Shown here piece after piece: positions 9,117-17,368 of a stretch of DNA of 64,000 nt. Made by a program: the position numbers and the translations under genes. This stretch comes from Pseudomonadota bacterium (GTDB lineage Bacteria; Pseudomonadota; Gammaproteobacteria; Steroidobacterales; Steroidobacteraceae), in contig JADJOO010000008.1 of NCBI GenBank assembly GCA_016713725.1, positions 1 to 64,000 on the forward strand, given 5' to 3'. The notes beneath the pieces are model-generated. The model was given only the letters and a program-made list of their open reading frames with translations, was not told the origin of the DNA and did not search any database. Each line of letters starts with the position of its first letter. Positions within the stretch are counted from its first letter, which is position 1.

Positions 9117-10492
9117 TCACAAAGCTAGGCGGCGGGGTGTCCACTGGAAACCTCGAACAGCGGACCCCGGCACCTTAATCGGTCCCAAATTCTGCCGAAA
9201 AACCGGGGTGTGGCCAGAGTGAGCAACGGTGTGTTCCCAGTCCTCTCTCCAACCCGAGCCCAGAAGGAACAAGCCAGCGGCGATCACGTAAATGCCGAGT
9301 CCCGAGAGGATCGCGTAACGCAGTGACTGTTCCCCGTGGGTGGCATGCATTGCATCCGACAGCGCTCCGATGACCATCGATCCGAGCCCGATGCCGATGA
9401 GGCTGTTGAGAAACAGGAAGATGGCAGAGGCAGTCGACCGCATGTGAGACGGCACCAGGTGCTGGATTGCGGAGAGTACGGGTCCCATCCAGGCGAGACC
9501 CAACGCAGTGGGGATGAGCATCAAGACAACGCTTGCCCATAAGGTGTCGGCCATCACGCCGGCGACGAGGGGGGACGGGCACACCAGGGCAACGGCCGGG
9601 ATCAACCCATACACGCTCTTCCTGCCGGGTCCGTAGCGGTCCGCGAGGACTCCCCGAACCAGATCCCACCGACACCGCCCAGCAAGGTCAGTCCACCGAA
9701 TGCCATTGCAGCGTCGAGCACCGACAGGTGAAAGCTGCGAACAAAGAACGACGGCAGCCAGAAGCAGTCCATAACTCATCATTGAGGAGGCTGCCGTGCC
9801 GAGAGACAAAGCCCAGAAGCCGGGCTTGCGGGTTAGCAAGCGCACCACGTCGCCAAAAGACGTTGGCGTGGATGGGGCGACGTCGTCCAGCCCGCCGCGG
9901 ACCGGCTCCCGCATTGTCAGTCGAAAGATGGGCGTTATGATCAGGCCGATGCCACCGACCAGGAAGAATGCGGTCCGCCAATCCATGACGGTGGTCAGGT
10001 ACCCGCCCGCGAAGATTCCGATCGCGCTGCCGATCGGTATCCCGAAGGAATAGACGGCCAAGGCACGGGCGCGCTCATGAATCGGGAAGTAGTCGCAGAT
10101 CAGCGAGTACGACGGAGACACCGCCCGACTCACCGACGCCGACCCGGACACGCGCGAGAAACAACTGCGCGAACGACTGTGCCAGTCCACACGGCCGTCA
10201 TCCGCTCCAGGTGCCGAGCGCCGGGGTGACGATCCACACTCGGTTCACCCTGGTCAGCAAGGCGAGCAATGGGAATGCCGAGAAGTGTGTAGAACAGGGC
10301 GAACGCGAGACCGCCGAGCAGACCCAGCTGGGAGTCGGTGAGCACCAGATCGGACTTGATGGGTACCGCAAGGATGCTGACGATCTGGCGGTCAACGAAA
10401 TTGAGGGTGTAGGTAATCAGCAGCGCAACGAGTGCATAGAGCCGGGGCGTGCGATTGGGCGCGCCGGTGGCTGCCTCACGAGCAAGACTCAC
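9117..10492 (-). CDS. MFS transporter, Spinster-like, frameshifted
   Basis: The N-terminal part shows the hallmark of Spinster-like MFS proteins (LITYTLNFVDRQIVSILAVPIKSDL, then QLGLLGGLAFALFYTLLGIPIARLAD). After breaks near 10200 and 10130 the frame continues with SYSLICDYFPIHERARALAVYSFGIPIGSAIG, and around 9670 another disturbance follows. Start GTG at 10492 overlaps the stop of the MAPEG gene (GTGA), which settles the start. The last 30 or so residues are non-family and read into DNA next to the IS3 remnant, so the natural stop is probably lost. Such transporters in catabolic clusters usually export or import a hydrophobic substrate; here it is unknown. Confidence 0.75.
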
Positions 10493-10951
10493 GCGGGCGT
10501 CCGGAAGCAGTTGCGGTACATAACTATCTCGGTCAGCGCGACACACGCCTGGTGTGTCACTGCCGGTAACGGTCAATACCGCTGCCGCGCACAAAAGCAG
10601 ACCCGAGATATGTGCCCATGGCTCCAAGCAGTCGGACAGGGTCACTTTTTCCCGAAGTGTAGACGCAAAGGCCACGCCCGCTGCCTGCAGGTAACGCGAC
10701 ACCACTGCAGGATCATCAGCGCCTGCACGGCGATCGACGGCCCTGTGGATCCCAGATACAGAATCAGGATCGCCAGCATGGGGATGTATTCGGTGGCGTT
10801 GCCGTGGGCACGCACGAGTTTGTAAGCGGCTCGCCGGGTCGGAATCGAAGCCGTGAAATATGCGAGTCCGGCCGCGGGCGATCGAAACGACGAATCCCAG
10901 TCCGAAGACAAGGACTCCCAGCAGGCTGATACACCATACGGCGATGGTCAT
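10489..10951 (-). CDS. MAPEG-family membrane protein, frameshifted
   Basis: Small membrane protein with an N-terminal hydrophobic segment (VWCISLLGVLVFGLGFVVSI). In a second frame it carries the MAPEG signature (RAAYKLVRAHGNATEYIPMLAILILYLG), followed by a further membrane segment (HISGLLLCAAAVLTVTG). MAPEG proteins are membrane glutathione S-transferase relatives, usually of 130-150 residues, matching the 154 codons here. At least two frameshifts occur. The stop overlaps the MFS start (GTGA). It sits between WrbA and the MFS gene in a minus-strand operon, so a detoxification role beside a quinone or aromatic pathway is plausible. Confidence 0.65.
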
Positions 10952-10990
10952 CCGCGTCTCAGGTGCTCGATGAGCCTCGGTCCGGACCGA

Positions 10991-11592
10991 CTAGCCGTGC
11001 AGCTTCGTGGCGATCTTCGCCACGTGGCTGCCCTGCAGGTGCGCGATCCTCAGCTCCACGTCAGATGCGAACCGAGAGCCGTCCGGCGCCGATATTGTCG
11101 TTGCTCCGTACGGTGTACCACCAGCGATCTCGCTCATCGTATACATCTCCGGTATCGAGTACGGAACACCGACGATCACCATGCCGTGGTGCAGCAGGGT
11201 CGTGTGAACGGACTGGATCGTCGTCTCCGTCCGCCGTGCTGGGTACCAGTCGAGACGAAAGCGCTCCCCACCTTGCCTATGAGGCTGCCTCGCTGCCAGA
11301 TGCTCCCCGTCTGATCCAGGAAATTTCGCATCTGCGAAGCCATGTTACCGAAGCGCGTAGGGGTGCCGAAGACGATGGCGTCGTACCGTTCCAGGTCCGA
11401 CACCTCGGCAATGTCCGCCGACTGCGCGAGCTTCATTCCCGCGTTACGCGCCACGTCCAGCGGGACCAGCTCTGGCACGCGCTTCACGTCGACCGATGTT
11501 CCGGTCACCGCGCGCGCGCCCTGCTCGATTGCGCGGGCCAGCACTTCGACATGCCCGTAGCTGCTGTAATACAGGACAAGTACATTGGCCAT
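10991..11592 (-). CDS. wrbA: NAD(P)H:quinone oxidoreductase, WrbA family, one frameshift
   Basis: Flavodoxin-like FMN enzyme that reduces quinones by two electrons. The N-terminus has the FMN phosphate loop (VLVLYYSSYGHVEVLARAIEQGA), then VFGTPTRFGNMASQMRNFLDQTG and GKVGSAFVSTGTQHGG. A break between about 11190 and 11240 shifts the frame; it continues with MVIVGVPYSIPEM and GGTPYGATTISAPDGSRFASDVELRIAHLQGSHVAKIATKL. The 200-codon length equals the family norm. It follows the homogentisate-dioxygenase-like gene by 9 bp, so it may keep hydroquinone or catechol intermediates reduced. Confidence 0.88.
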
Positions 11593-11601
11593 CGTCGCAG
11601 T

Positions 11602-12578
11602 TCAGGGTGTCTTCGCCTGGTAACCGTATAAGCCTGTCTCCATGGGGGCCGCTCGTTGCAGGGCGGTCGACGTGAACCGCATCGTCGAGCGGGTTTCCAG
11701 GAGCCACGCCTGGTATCCCTCGGGTACATCCTCGTTCGGGCCGTGGTGCGTGACGGCCTTTGGCACCCAGGTCATCGTCCCCGGTTCCGAGATCGCGCCC
11801 CACGCACCGGGTCCAGCCGCGTACACGATGATCTCGTCGTAGTCGGCATTGTGGTGGATCGGCGGCCGTCGACCGGAGCGCGCGCTCATCGTGTACATCA
11901 TGACGCTGGTACTGGCGGTGGAAAGAAACTGGGCCGGCGGACCACCGGATTTGCCGTAATGCACCGGCACGATCTCGGTCAGATTCAGCGCCCAGACCGG
12001 GACGGTGCCTCCCATGTGGGCGGTCGCGGGCAGGGGTCGGCCTCCATCTCAAAGCGGGGGTAAGCCGTCCTCGCTCTTGATCAACAACGTATGAGGTCCG
12101 CGTTGCGCCATGGCGCCGGTGAGCGGTGCAGCACGACGGACCGACTTGGAGTAATTCACCATGCCGAACGGCGCCGGGGTGTCGAACTGAAGCGGCTCGG
12201 GGCTTTCCAGGATCAGTGCTGCAAAAAGTCCGACAGAGTGTTACCCGATACGACACGGCTCTGGGATGCAAACGAAATCCAGGAACCGGCTCGATGGCAC
12301 CGAAGTCTTGTCGAACCGGCTCGACCGGATTGAACGAAATTGGAGGTCATCACTGGTGTGGGAACGGCATCCGCGGATGCACGATCGTCGGGATCGAGTT
12401 CGAGGATATTCACGCGCTTGGGGGCGTGTGGCCCGACCACTGAGAGGTAGGGCGGGGTGTACTCAGGTCGTGACGCGATTGCGTTGGCTCCCAGGAAGCC
12501 ATCGCGGGACCAGAGGTGAACGTTCGGGGCGCAGCCCCGGCCTTGCCGCCAGAATCATTTCCACGTTGGTTTCCCCAT
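11602..12578 (-). CDS. Homogentisate 1,2-dioxygenase-like cupin, frameshifted
   Basis: Iron(II) ring-cleavage dioxygenase relative. In order, the frames give APNVHLWSRDGFLGANAIASRP, HAPKRVNILELDPDDRASADAVPTPV, ESPEPLQFDTPAPFGMVNYSKS and the C-terminal active-site region (PPIHHNADYDEIIVYAAGPGAWG, then AVTHHGPNEDVPEGYQAWLLET). The HHxxxxDE and later HH residues match the His/Glu metal ligands of homogentisate dioxygenase. Start ATG at 12578 is chosen because AAGG lies just upstream and a cluster motif lies 17 bp before it; breaks near 12555, 12290 and 12055 follow. At about 325 codons it is shorter than bacterial HgmA (about 430), so it is a paralogue of unknown substrate. It heads the operon with WrbA, MAPEG and MFS. 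Confidence 0.7.
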
Positions 12579-12594
12579 CGTGCCTTGTAGATAC

Positions 12595-12607
12595 TACGAT
12601 ATAAGTA
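12595..12607. promoter_or_regulatory. Cluster motif, variant copy (TACGATATAAGTA)
   Basis: This is a 13-bp variant, two bases shorter, of the 15-bp motif found at 14358, 17216 and 17307. It lies between the dioxygenase-like gene (minus) and the MarR-type gene (plus), 17 bp upstream of ATG 12578. It is the weakest of the four copies. Confidence 0.4.
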
Positions 12608-12755
12608 CTCTTGCTGTCGGAGAGACGCAGAGGGAGCGGCAACGCAAAATAGGCTGATGAACGTCGTCCGCTCTATCGGCTCCTCGAACGCAAGCCAGTG
12701 CAGCCGCCGCGCGTAGCTGGCTAGAGCGCCTCCGGAATTGTGCCTAGAATGGCGA

Positions 12756-13270
12756 TCACGGATTCCGACATGATCTTCCACATCGACGACGAGTTGGCGG
12801 TATCGCGAGTATGAAAAAGCGCATCGGTCTTCCGCCGAAACGAAGTTCGGCATTCCAGATCCGACGAGCACCTCGCGTTCGACCGCTTGCTGACCATGCG
12901 TCTGAGCAAGCACGGCATCAAGACGGGCTTCTGGCACTACCTGCGCGCGTTATGGATCGAGGAGGGGTTTCGCAAAGCGCCTGAGCGGTAACGAACGTCA
13001 CTGAGGGGACGACAGTCTCTGTTGAACGATAGCGTGACGCAGCGAGGGTTGATCAAGCGTGAACGGGACACGGTTGACCGACGACAGGTTTTCGTCAGTC
13101 TCACGCCCAAAGGCCGGCAACTCGAGACGCATCTACTCCCGCACGGCGTCGACCTGATCAAGATCGCGTTGAAGGGAATCCCCAAGGAAGACATCGAGAC
13201 GTGCATGCACGTCCTCACGCGGGTCGCGGAGAACCTGGAGACGGAGTTCAAGGAATCGGAATGCGATTGA
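12756..13270 (+). CDS. MarR-family transcriptional regulator, frameshifted
   Basis: Winged-helix regulator. The pieces in order are MAITDSDMIFHIDDELAV, FDRLLTMRLSKHGIKTGFWHYLRALWIEEG, then in shifted frames SQSA and VTEGTTVSV (recognition helix region), and finally the wing and dimerisation part RGLIKRERDTVDRRQVFVSLTPKGRQLE. Three or more indels interrupt it (about 12810, 12970, 13025). The length of about 171 codons fits the family. It is divergent from the dioxygenase-like operon and convergent with BKACE. MarR proteins in aromatic clusters usually repress neighbouring operons and respond to the substrate or its CoA ester, so it is the best candidate to bind the TACGATATCAAAGTA-type motif nearby. 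Confidence 0.7.
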
Positions 13271-13301
13271 TGAGGCCACCGCCGAGGCACGGATGCTCGC
13301 G

Positions 13302-14300
13302 TCACCTCGATCTTTCGGACCCGTTGACGTGACTGCCGGCTAACGAGGTCGAACCCGAGCAGGCTGCGGTAGTAGTCCGCATCGCCGGGTTCGCGCCCGA
13401 GCAACCGAGCAATGTCCCGAGCCATGGTGAACATCTCCATGTTGCTTTTGAAGTGCACGTCGCTATTGGGATGGCGCCAGGGCGTGTCTTCTGTTCCAAC
13501 TCGAATGCACAGCCCATCATTGTCGCAAGCGTAGTCATGTACAGGGTGGCGCGGCCCGCAGCACAGACGGTGATCACGCTGGTAGGGTCGATGCGTCGAA
13601 TCTGGTCAACCATCATGAACATGTGTTGCGCCATCTCTTGCGCATTGTTCACAGACGCTGGAGATCAGCGTGCGGCCACAGTCGAACGGGAGACCATACA
13701 GGACGATCCAGTTGTAAGGCTTCTTCAGGATCCCGGTGTCAATCAGCTTGCGCTTCGCCAGCTCGATTTCACCTGTGCTGTGCACCGCCAGTTCCGGCTT
13801 TACCCGGATTCCTCCAATGCCGTCACCGCGGGAATCATGAATGCATCCGGATGTCCCGGCGCGCAGGGGGCCACTTCGGCCAGGCCCGCCCTGGCGGGAC
13901 TGACGCAGACGTCAAACGAGGCGCCATTCAGCACGTTCAGGTTGGCGACGAAGTCGTGACCGAATCGCGCCCGTAGGGGCGTCAATACGGCGCCGTACGC
14001 CTCCACGGGCGGCAGATCACGATCCAGTCGACGACCCTTCTTGTCCGTCACCCACGTGAAATCGATGTGCACACCGCACGCACCAGCCTCGATGACTTTT
14101 GAGGCTTCGTCAACGTAGTCTTCCAGCGACATCGCCGCGCCTGAACCAGTCGCAGAGTTGGTCTCAAATCGTCCGGCGACTGCGACGTTGATTGCGATCT
14201 TCGCAGGAATGGCCCATGCCGGCTGCAACTCGGCAGGCGCCACGAACTGGTACTCCTGCATTTCCTTCGCGGCCGCTTCCCAAAGTGGCAAGGGTGTCAT
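13302..14300 (-). CDS. BKACE (DUF849) beta-keto acid cleavage enzyme, frameshifted
   Basis: BKACE enzymes are Zn-dependent and condense a beta-keto acid with acetyl-CoA, giving acetoacetate and a new CoA thioester. The intact N-terminal part shows KIAINVAVAGRFETN, EASKVIEAGACGVHIDFTWV, LDRDLPPVEAYGAVL, NLNVLNGASFDVCVSPARAGLAEV and CAPGHPDAFMIPAV. After breaks near 13810 and 13650 the frames give EMAQHMFMMVDQIRRIDPTSVITVCAAGRATLYMTTLATMMG, and near 13450 MHFKSNMEMFTMARDIARLLGREPGDADYY. Family and order are clear, and the length of about 332 codons is near normal. It is divergent from the SnoaL/SDR operon across a promoter with the cluster motif. Confidence 0.85.
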
Positions 14301-14357
14301 TGTGTTCGATCCTCTAAGCGCTGGTGTGGAGAGGGATGTTGTGGTTGTGAAAAATAG

Positions 14358-14372
14358 TATGATATAAAAGTA
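14358..14372. promoter_or_regulatory. Cluster motif copy (TATGATATAAAAGTA)
   Basis: It lies midway between the divergent BKACE (start 14300) and SnoaL-like (start 14465) genes and matches the local consensus TACGATATCAAAGTA at 13 of 15 positions. Possible MarR operator. Confidence 0.5.
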
Positions 14373-14464
14373 ATTGTGTGGTCAATGGCCGATGACGCTC
14401 GATTGGAAGCCGCCCAATCCGTACCATGGCCCGGACACTCGACAGATCAATGGGAGGGGGACCG

Positions 14465-14838
14465 ATGAGCGAAGATCTAGTCAGGGAGTTCTTTCGCGCG
14501 GCGGACACGCGCGATCCCAGTCAACTCCTGCGTTGTCTGACCGATGAGGTCGCCTGGACATTCGGCAACGCGCCCACGACGCGCGGTCGTGCAGCCGTGG
14601 CAGAGGCGCTGACGCCGTTTTTTCAGCACGTGGTGGAGATGAGGCACCGGATCGTTGGGATCTGGTCCTGCGGCGACTGTATTGCAGTCGAGACGCGCGT
14701 TCACTACCGCGATCAGTTCGGCAGGACGTTCGATTTCCCGGGTTGCGACCTGCTGTTCGTGGAAGGCGCCTCCATTCGGAGGTGCGTATCTTCGTCGACA
14801 ACCACGAACTGTTCTTACCGCCCACGGCGCAAGCCTGA
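14465..14838 (+). CDS. SnoaL/NTF2-like protein, one frameshift
   Basis: Small alpha+beta barrel protein of the SnoaL/NTF2 fold (EDLVREFFRAADTRDPSQLLRCLTDEVAWTFGNAP, then GRAAVAEALTPFFQHVVEMRHRIVGIW and AVETRVHYRDQFGR). Start ATG 14465 is preceded by GGGAGGGGG. The frame breaks near 14780 and ends in the other frame as EVRIFVDNHELFLPP before the TGA at 14836. Length of about 125 codons. It starts the plus-strand operon with the SDR and EthD genes. Members range from hydroxylases and isomerases to binding proteins, so no reaction is assigned. Confidence 0.7.
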
Positions 14839-14855
14839 CATCAAGGACTGCTCAC

Positions 14856-15613
14856 ATGCCGAGACTGAACGGAAAGGTCTGCATCATTACAGGATCGGGC
14901 GGCAGCATGGGACGCGCCGCTGCGTTGTGGTTTGCGCGAGAGGGGCCCGCGTCGTCGGCTGCGACATCAATGGCACAAGCGCAATCGAGACCGCTTCACT
15001 CGTGCAAGCGAACGGGGGCGACATGGTGTCGATGCAGCCGTGCGATCTAACGCGAAAGGCGGACTGCGACGCGCTGGTCGATCTCGCCGTAAGGTCCTAC
15101 GGAAAATTGGATGTCGTATTCAACAACGCAGCGATGGCCTACTTCGGGTGGGTGCAGGAGCTGCCCGCCGCGGACTGGAACAAGACCATCAACGAGGAAC
15201 TCAACCTTGTTTTCCTCCTGACGCAAAGCGCGTGGCCGGAACTGGTCAAGAGTCGCGGCGTCATCGTCAACACCGCGTCCGTGTCTGCCTGGCAGGCGTA
15301 CAGGTCGCTACCCGCCCTCGCGCACAGTGCTGCGAAAGGCGCTGTCTTGTCGATGACCCGCCAATTGGCAATGGAGGGGGCGCCGCACGGTATCCGCGCG
15401 AATACGATCTCGCCCGGGCTGATCGAGACGAACCAGACCAAGGCCATTCTGGCCGACCCGAACTGGTCCAAAGTGATGTGTGATCAGGCCATGCTGGGTC
15501 GAGCGGGGACACCCGAGGAAGTGGCTGCCGTCGCCGTGTTTCTGGCGTCCGACGAGAGCAGCTTCGTCACCGGCACTGACATCCGGGTCGATGGTGGAAC
15601 CACGGCCTGGTAG
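14856..15613 (+). CDS. Short-chain dehydrogenase with Tyr-to-His in the active site, one frameshift
   Basis: Classical SDR with the Rossmann motif TGSGGSMGRA, then VVGCDING (adenine-binding Asp), NNAAM, and a C-terminal TGTDIRVDGG. A single missing G in the run at about 14943 shifts the frame; restoring it gives REGARVVGCDI. The YxxxK motif reads HSAAK: the codon for the catalytic Tyr is CAC, 13 residues after Ser in NTASVS. The catalytic Lys and Ser are present. It starts 17 bp after the SnoaL-like gene. The expected reaction is NAD(P)-dependent alcohol/ketone conversion, but the substituted Tyr makes normal activity doubtful. Confidence 0.8.
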
Positions 15614-15666
15614 GGCATGCACGGCGTAGACCGGATCCCGTCACAGCACGAAATGGTGAATCGCCC

Positions 15667-16380
15667 ATGTTAAAGTTCATTATCGGCTTCCAGCGACGCT
15701 CGGGAATGTCCCTCGCGGAGTGTCATTCGCACCTGCGCGAGGTGCATGGCCCGCTGGTTGCCAGCGTTCCCGAGTTCACGCGACACGTGCGTGGCTACGT
15801 GCAGAACTACGCGGTGGCGGAAGCACGGGAGTTTATCCGGTCTGATTTTGTCGCCGACGGTGCGGCCGAACTCTGGTTCGACAGCGCCGAAACGTTCATC
15901 AGCGCGTACTCCGAACCGCTGTATCTCGAGCGCATCCGGCCGGACGAGGCCAATTTCACCAATCCGCTGCGCTACGTTGCAACGTTCGCTCGCGAAGTCA
16001 CGGTTTGGGCTGTGCAGCCGTCGGCGCCGTACAAGCTGATCCGCTTCCTGGCCCCTGTCGAAGGGCGCACGGATATCGAATCCCAGGGCGCGTGGCGTGC
16101 TGCACACACCGCCGCGTTGACCGACAGCGCGGAGCTCCGCTCGCTGGCCGTCCGGTACGTGCAGAACTGGTCGATCCCCAGCAGTGAGAATCCATTCCCA
16201 CTGGCCGAGCCCTTTGCGGGCGTCGACGAATTCTGGTTCGACACCCTGCAGCACGCCGCCGCGTTCTGCGATGCGGAGCAGGCTTTGAGGTCTGCGCCCG
16301 AAGGTATGCACGGCCGTGCCAGCGTTTCGCTGCTGGTCCGTGAGGGAGTCATGCCCGGCTACGACAGGCGCACAGGTTAG
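15667..16380 (+). CDS. Tandem EthD-domain protein
   Basis: Intact, 237 residues. Two EthD-type ferredoxin-like domains lie head to tail: residues about 1-110 (LKFIIGFQRRSGMSLAECHSHLREVHGPL, then RGYVQNY and ELWFDSAETF) and about 120-225 (YKLIRFLAPVEGR, then AHTAAL, VRYVQNW, VDEFWFDTLQHAAAF). The repeated YVQN and E-W/F-WFD motifs show an internal duplication; single-domain relatives are about 100 residues. EthD-fold proteins act as accessory factors or small cofactor-free enzymes in degradation clusters. It closes the SnoaL-SDR-EthD operon and is convergent with the next SDR. Confidence 0.8.
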   Translation: MLKFIIGFQRRSGMSLAECHSHLREVHGPLVASVPEFTRHVRGYVQNYAVAEAREFIRSDFVADGAAELWFDSAETFISAYSEPLYLERIRPDEANFTNPLRYVATFAREVTVWAVQPSAPYKLIRFLAPVEGRTDIESQGAWRAAHTAALTDSAELRSLAVRYVQNWSIPSSENPFPLAEPFAGVDEFWFDTLQHAAAFCDAEQALRSAPEGMHGRASVSLLVREGVMPGYDRRTG

Positions 16381-16384
16381 GTCG

Positions 16385-17144
16385 TCAAACCGCGAGGTAT
16401 CCTCCGTCGACGGGCATGGATGCCCCGTTTACGAACGATGCGGCGTCGGAGAGGAGCCAGCGAACGGCCTCGCCGATCTCGTGCGGCTCGCCAAAGCGGC
16501 CGATCGGATGGCGGTCCGTGAGCTTGGTGAGAAAGGTAGCAAAGCGCGGATCCACAGCCAGCGCCTGTACCATCGGCGTCCTCACGATTCCGGGTAGAAC
16601 GGCATTCACCCGAATGCCTTGCGCCATACTCCGCCGCCGCGCGTGTAAGCCCCAGTACGCCATGCTTCGCGGCGATGTACTCGCTCGCGTTCGGGATCGC
16701 GACCTGGCCGAGGGAAGATGCAGTGTTGACGATGGCTCCACCGCCGGTCCGCAGCATCGCCAGCACCTCGTACTTTACACACCAGAACACCGCAGTCAGG
16801 TCGATCCGCAGGGTGCGCTCCCATTCAGCCGTCGACAGTTCATGGAGTGCCTTTCCCAGCTGGGAAATGCCAGCGTTATTGAAAGCGCCGCTCAGCCGCC
16901 CGAAGGCATCGACGGCGGCCTCTACGAGCGATCGTACTTCCCCCTCATCGGTCAGGTCGGCGCGAATGAAAATGCCGGAGCCACCCGCCGCCTTGATCTG
17001 TTCAGCCGTCGCTTCGCCGCCATCCCGAGTTACGTCGCTCACCACGACGTTAGCTCCAGCGCGTGCGAGAACGAGTGCAGATGCCCGGCCTATGCCACTG
17101 GCGGCGCCCGTAACAATCACGGTCTTTCCGTTCAGATCAGCCAT
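16385..17144 (-). CDS. Short-chain dehydrogenase/reductase, one frameshift
   Basis: Classical SDR: VIVTGAASGIGRASALVLARAGANVVVSD, NNAGISQLGKALHE, NTASSLGQVAIPNASEYIAAKHG (Ser, Tyr and Lys all present). After a break near 16620 it continues with GIRVNAVLPGIVRTPMV and ends FVNGASMPVDGGYLAV. The length of about 253 codons equals the family norm. ATG 17144 (MADLNGK) is preferred to the upstream ATG at 17162 because the family start falls there. It is divergent from a TonB receptor across 224 bp that hold two copies of the cluster motif. Confidence 0.87.
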
Positions 17145-17215
17145 GCGTGTTCCCTCTGTCAAATCCGTTGAGCGATTACGCGATCGTCAGGGAACTCGTC
17201 GTACCTTGCAATAGC

Positions 17216-17230
17216 TTAGATATCAAAGTA
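17216..17230. promoter_or_regulatory. Cluster motif copy (TTAGATATCAAAGTA)
   Basis: It lies in the SDR/TonB divergent promoter, about 70 bp from the SDR start. It shares the last 11 bases GATATCAAAGT and the final A with the consensus. Possible MarR operator controlling the SDR. Confidence 0.55.
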
Positions 17231-17306
17231 CAGGTTTGTGCGGTGCGGCAAGATCAGGTGCAAACACTTCGATATCGAACCTATTGCGACGGCGATCGGC
17301 TAATGG

Positions 17307-17321
17307 TACGGTATCAAAGTA
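17307..17321. promoter_or_regulatory. Cluster motif copy (TACGGTATCAAAGTA)
   Basis: Second copy in the same divergent promoter, 47 bp upstream of the TonB receptor start and 91 bp from the copy at 17216. It is one mismatch from the consensus TACGATATCAAAGTA. Confidence 0.55.
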
Positions 17322-17368
17322 GTTCTACCGTGGGCCTAAGCGCCCGCTGAACGTAAGGGGGGGCATCA

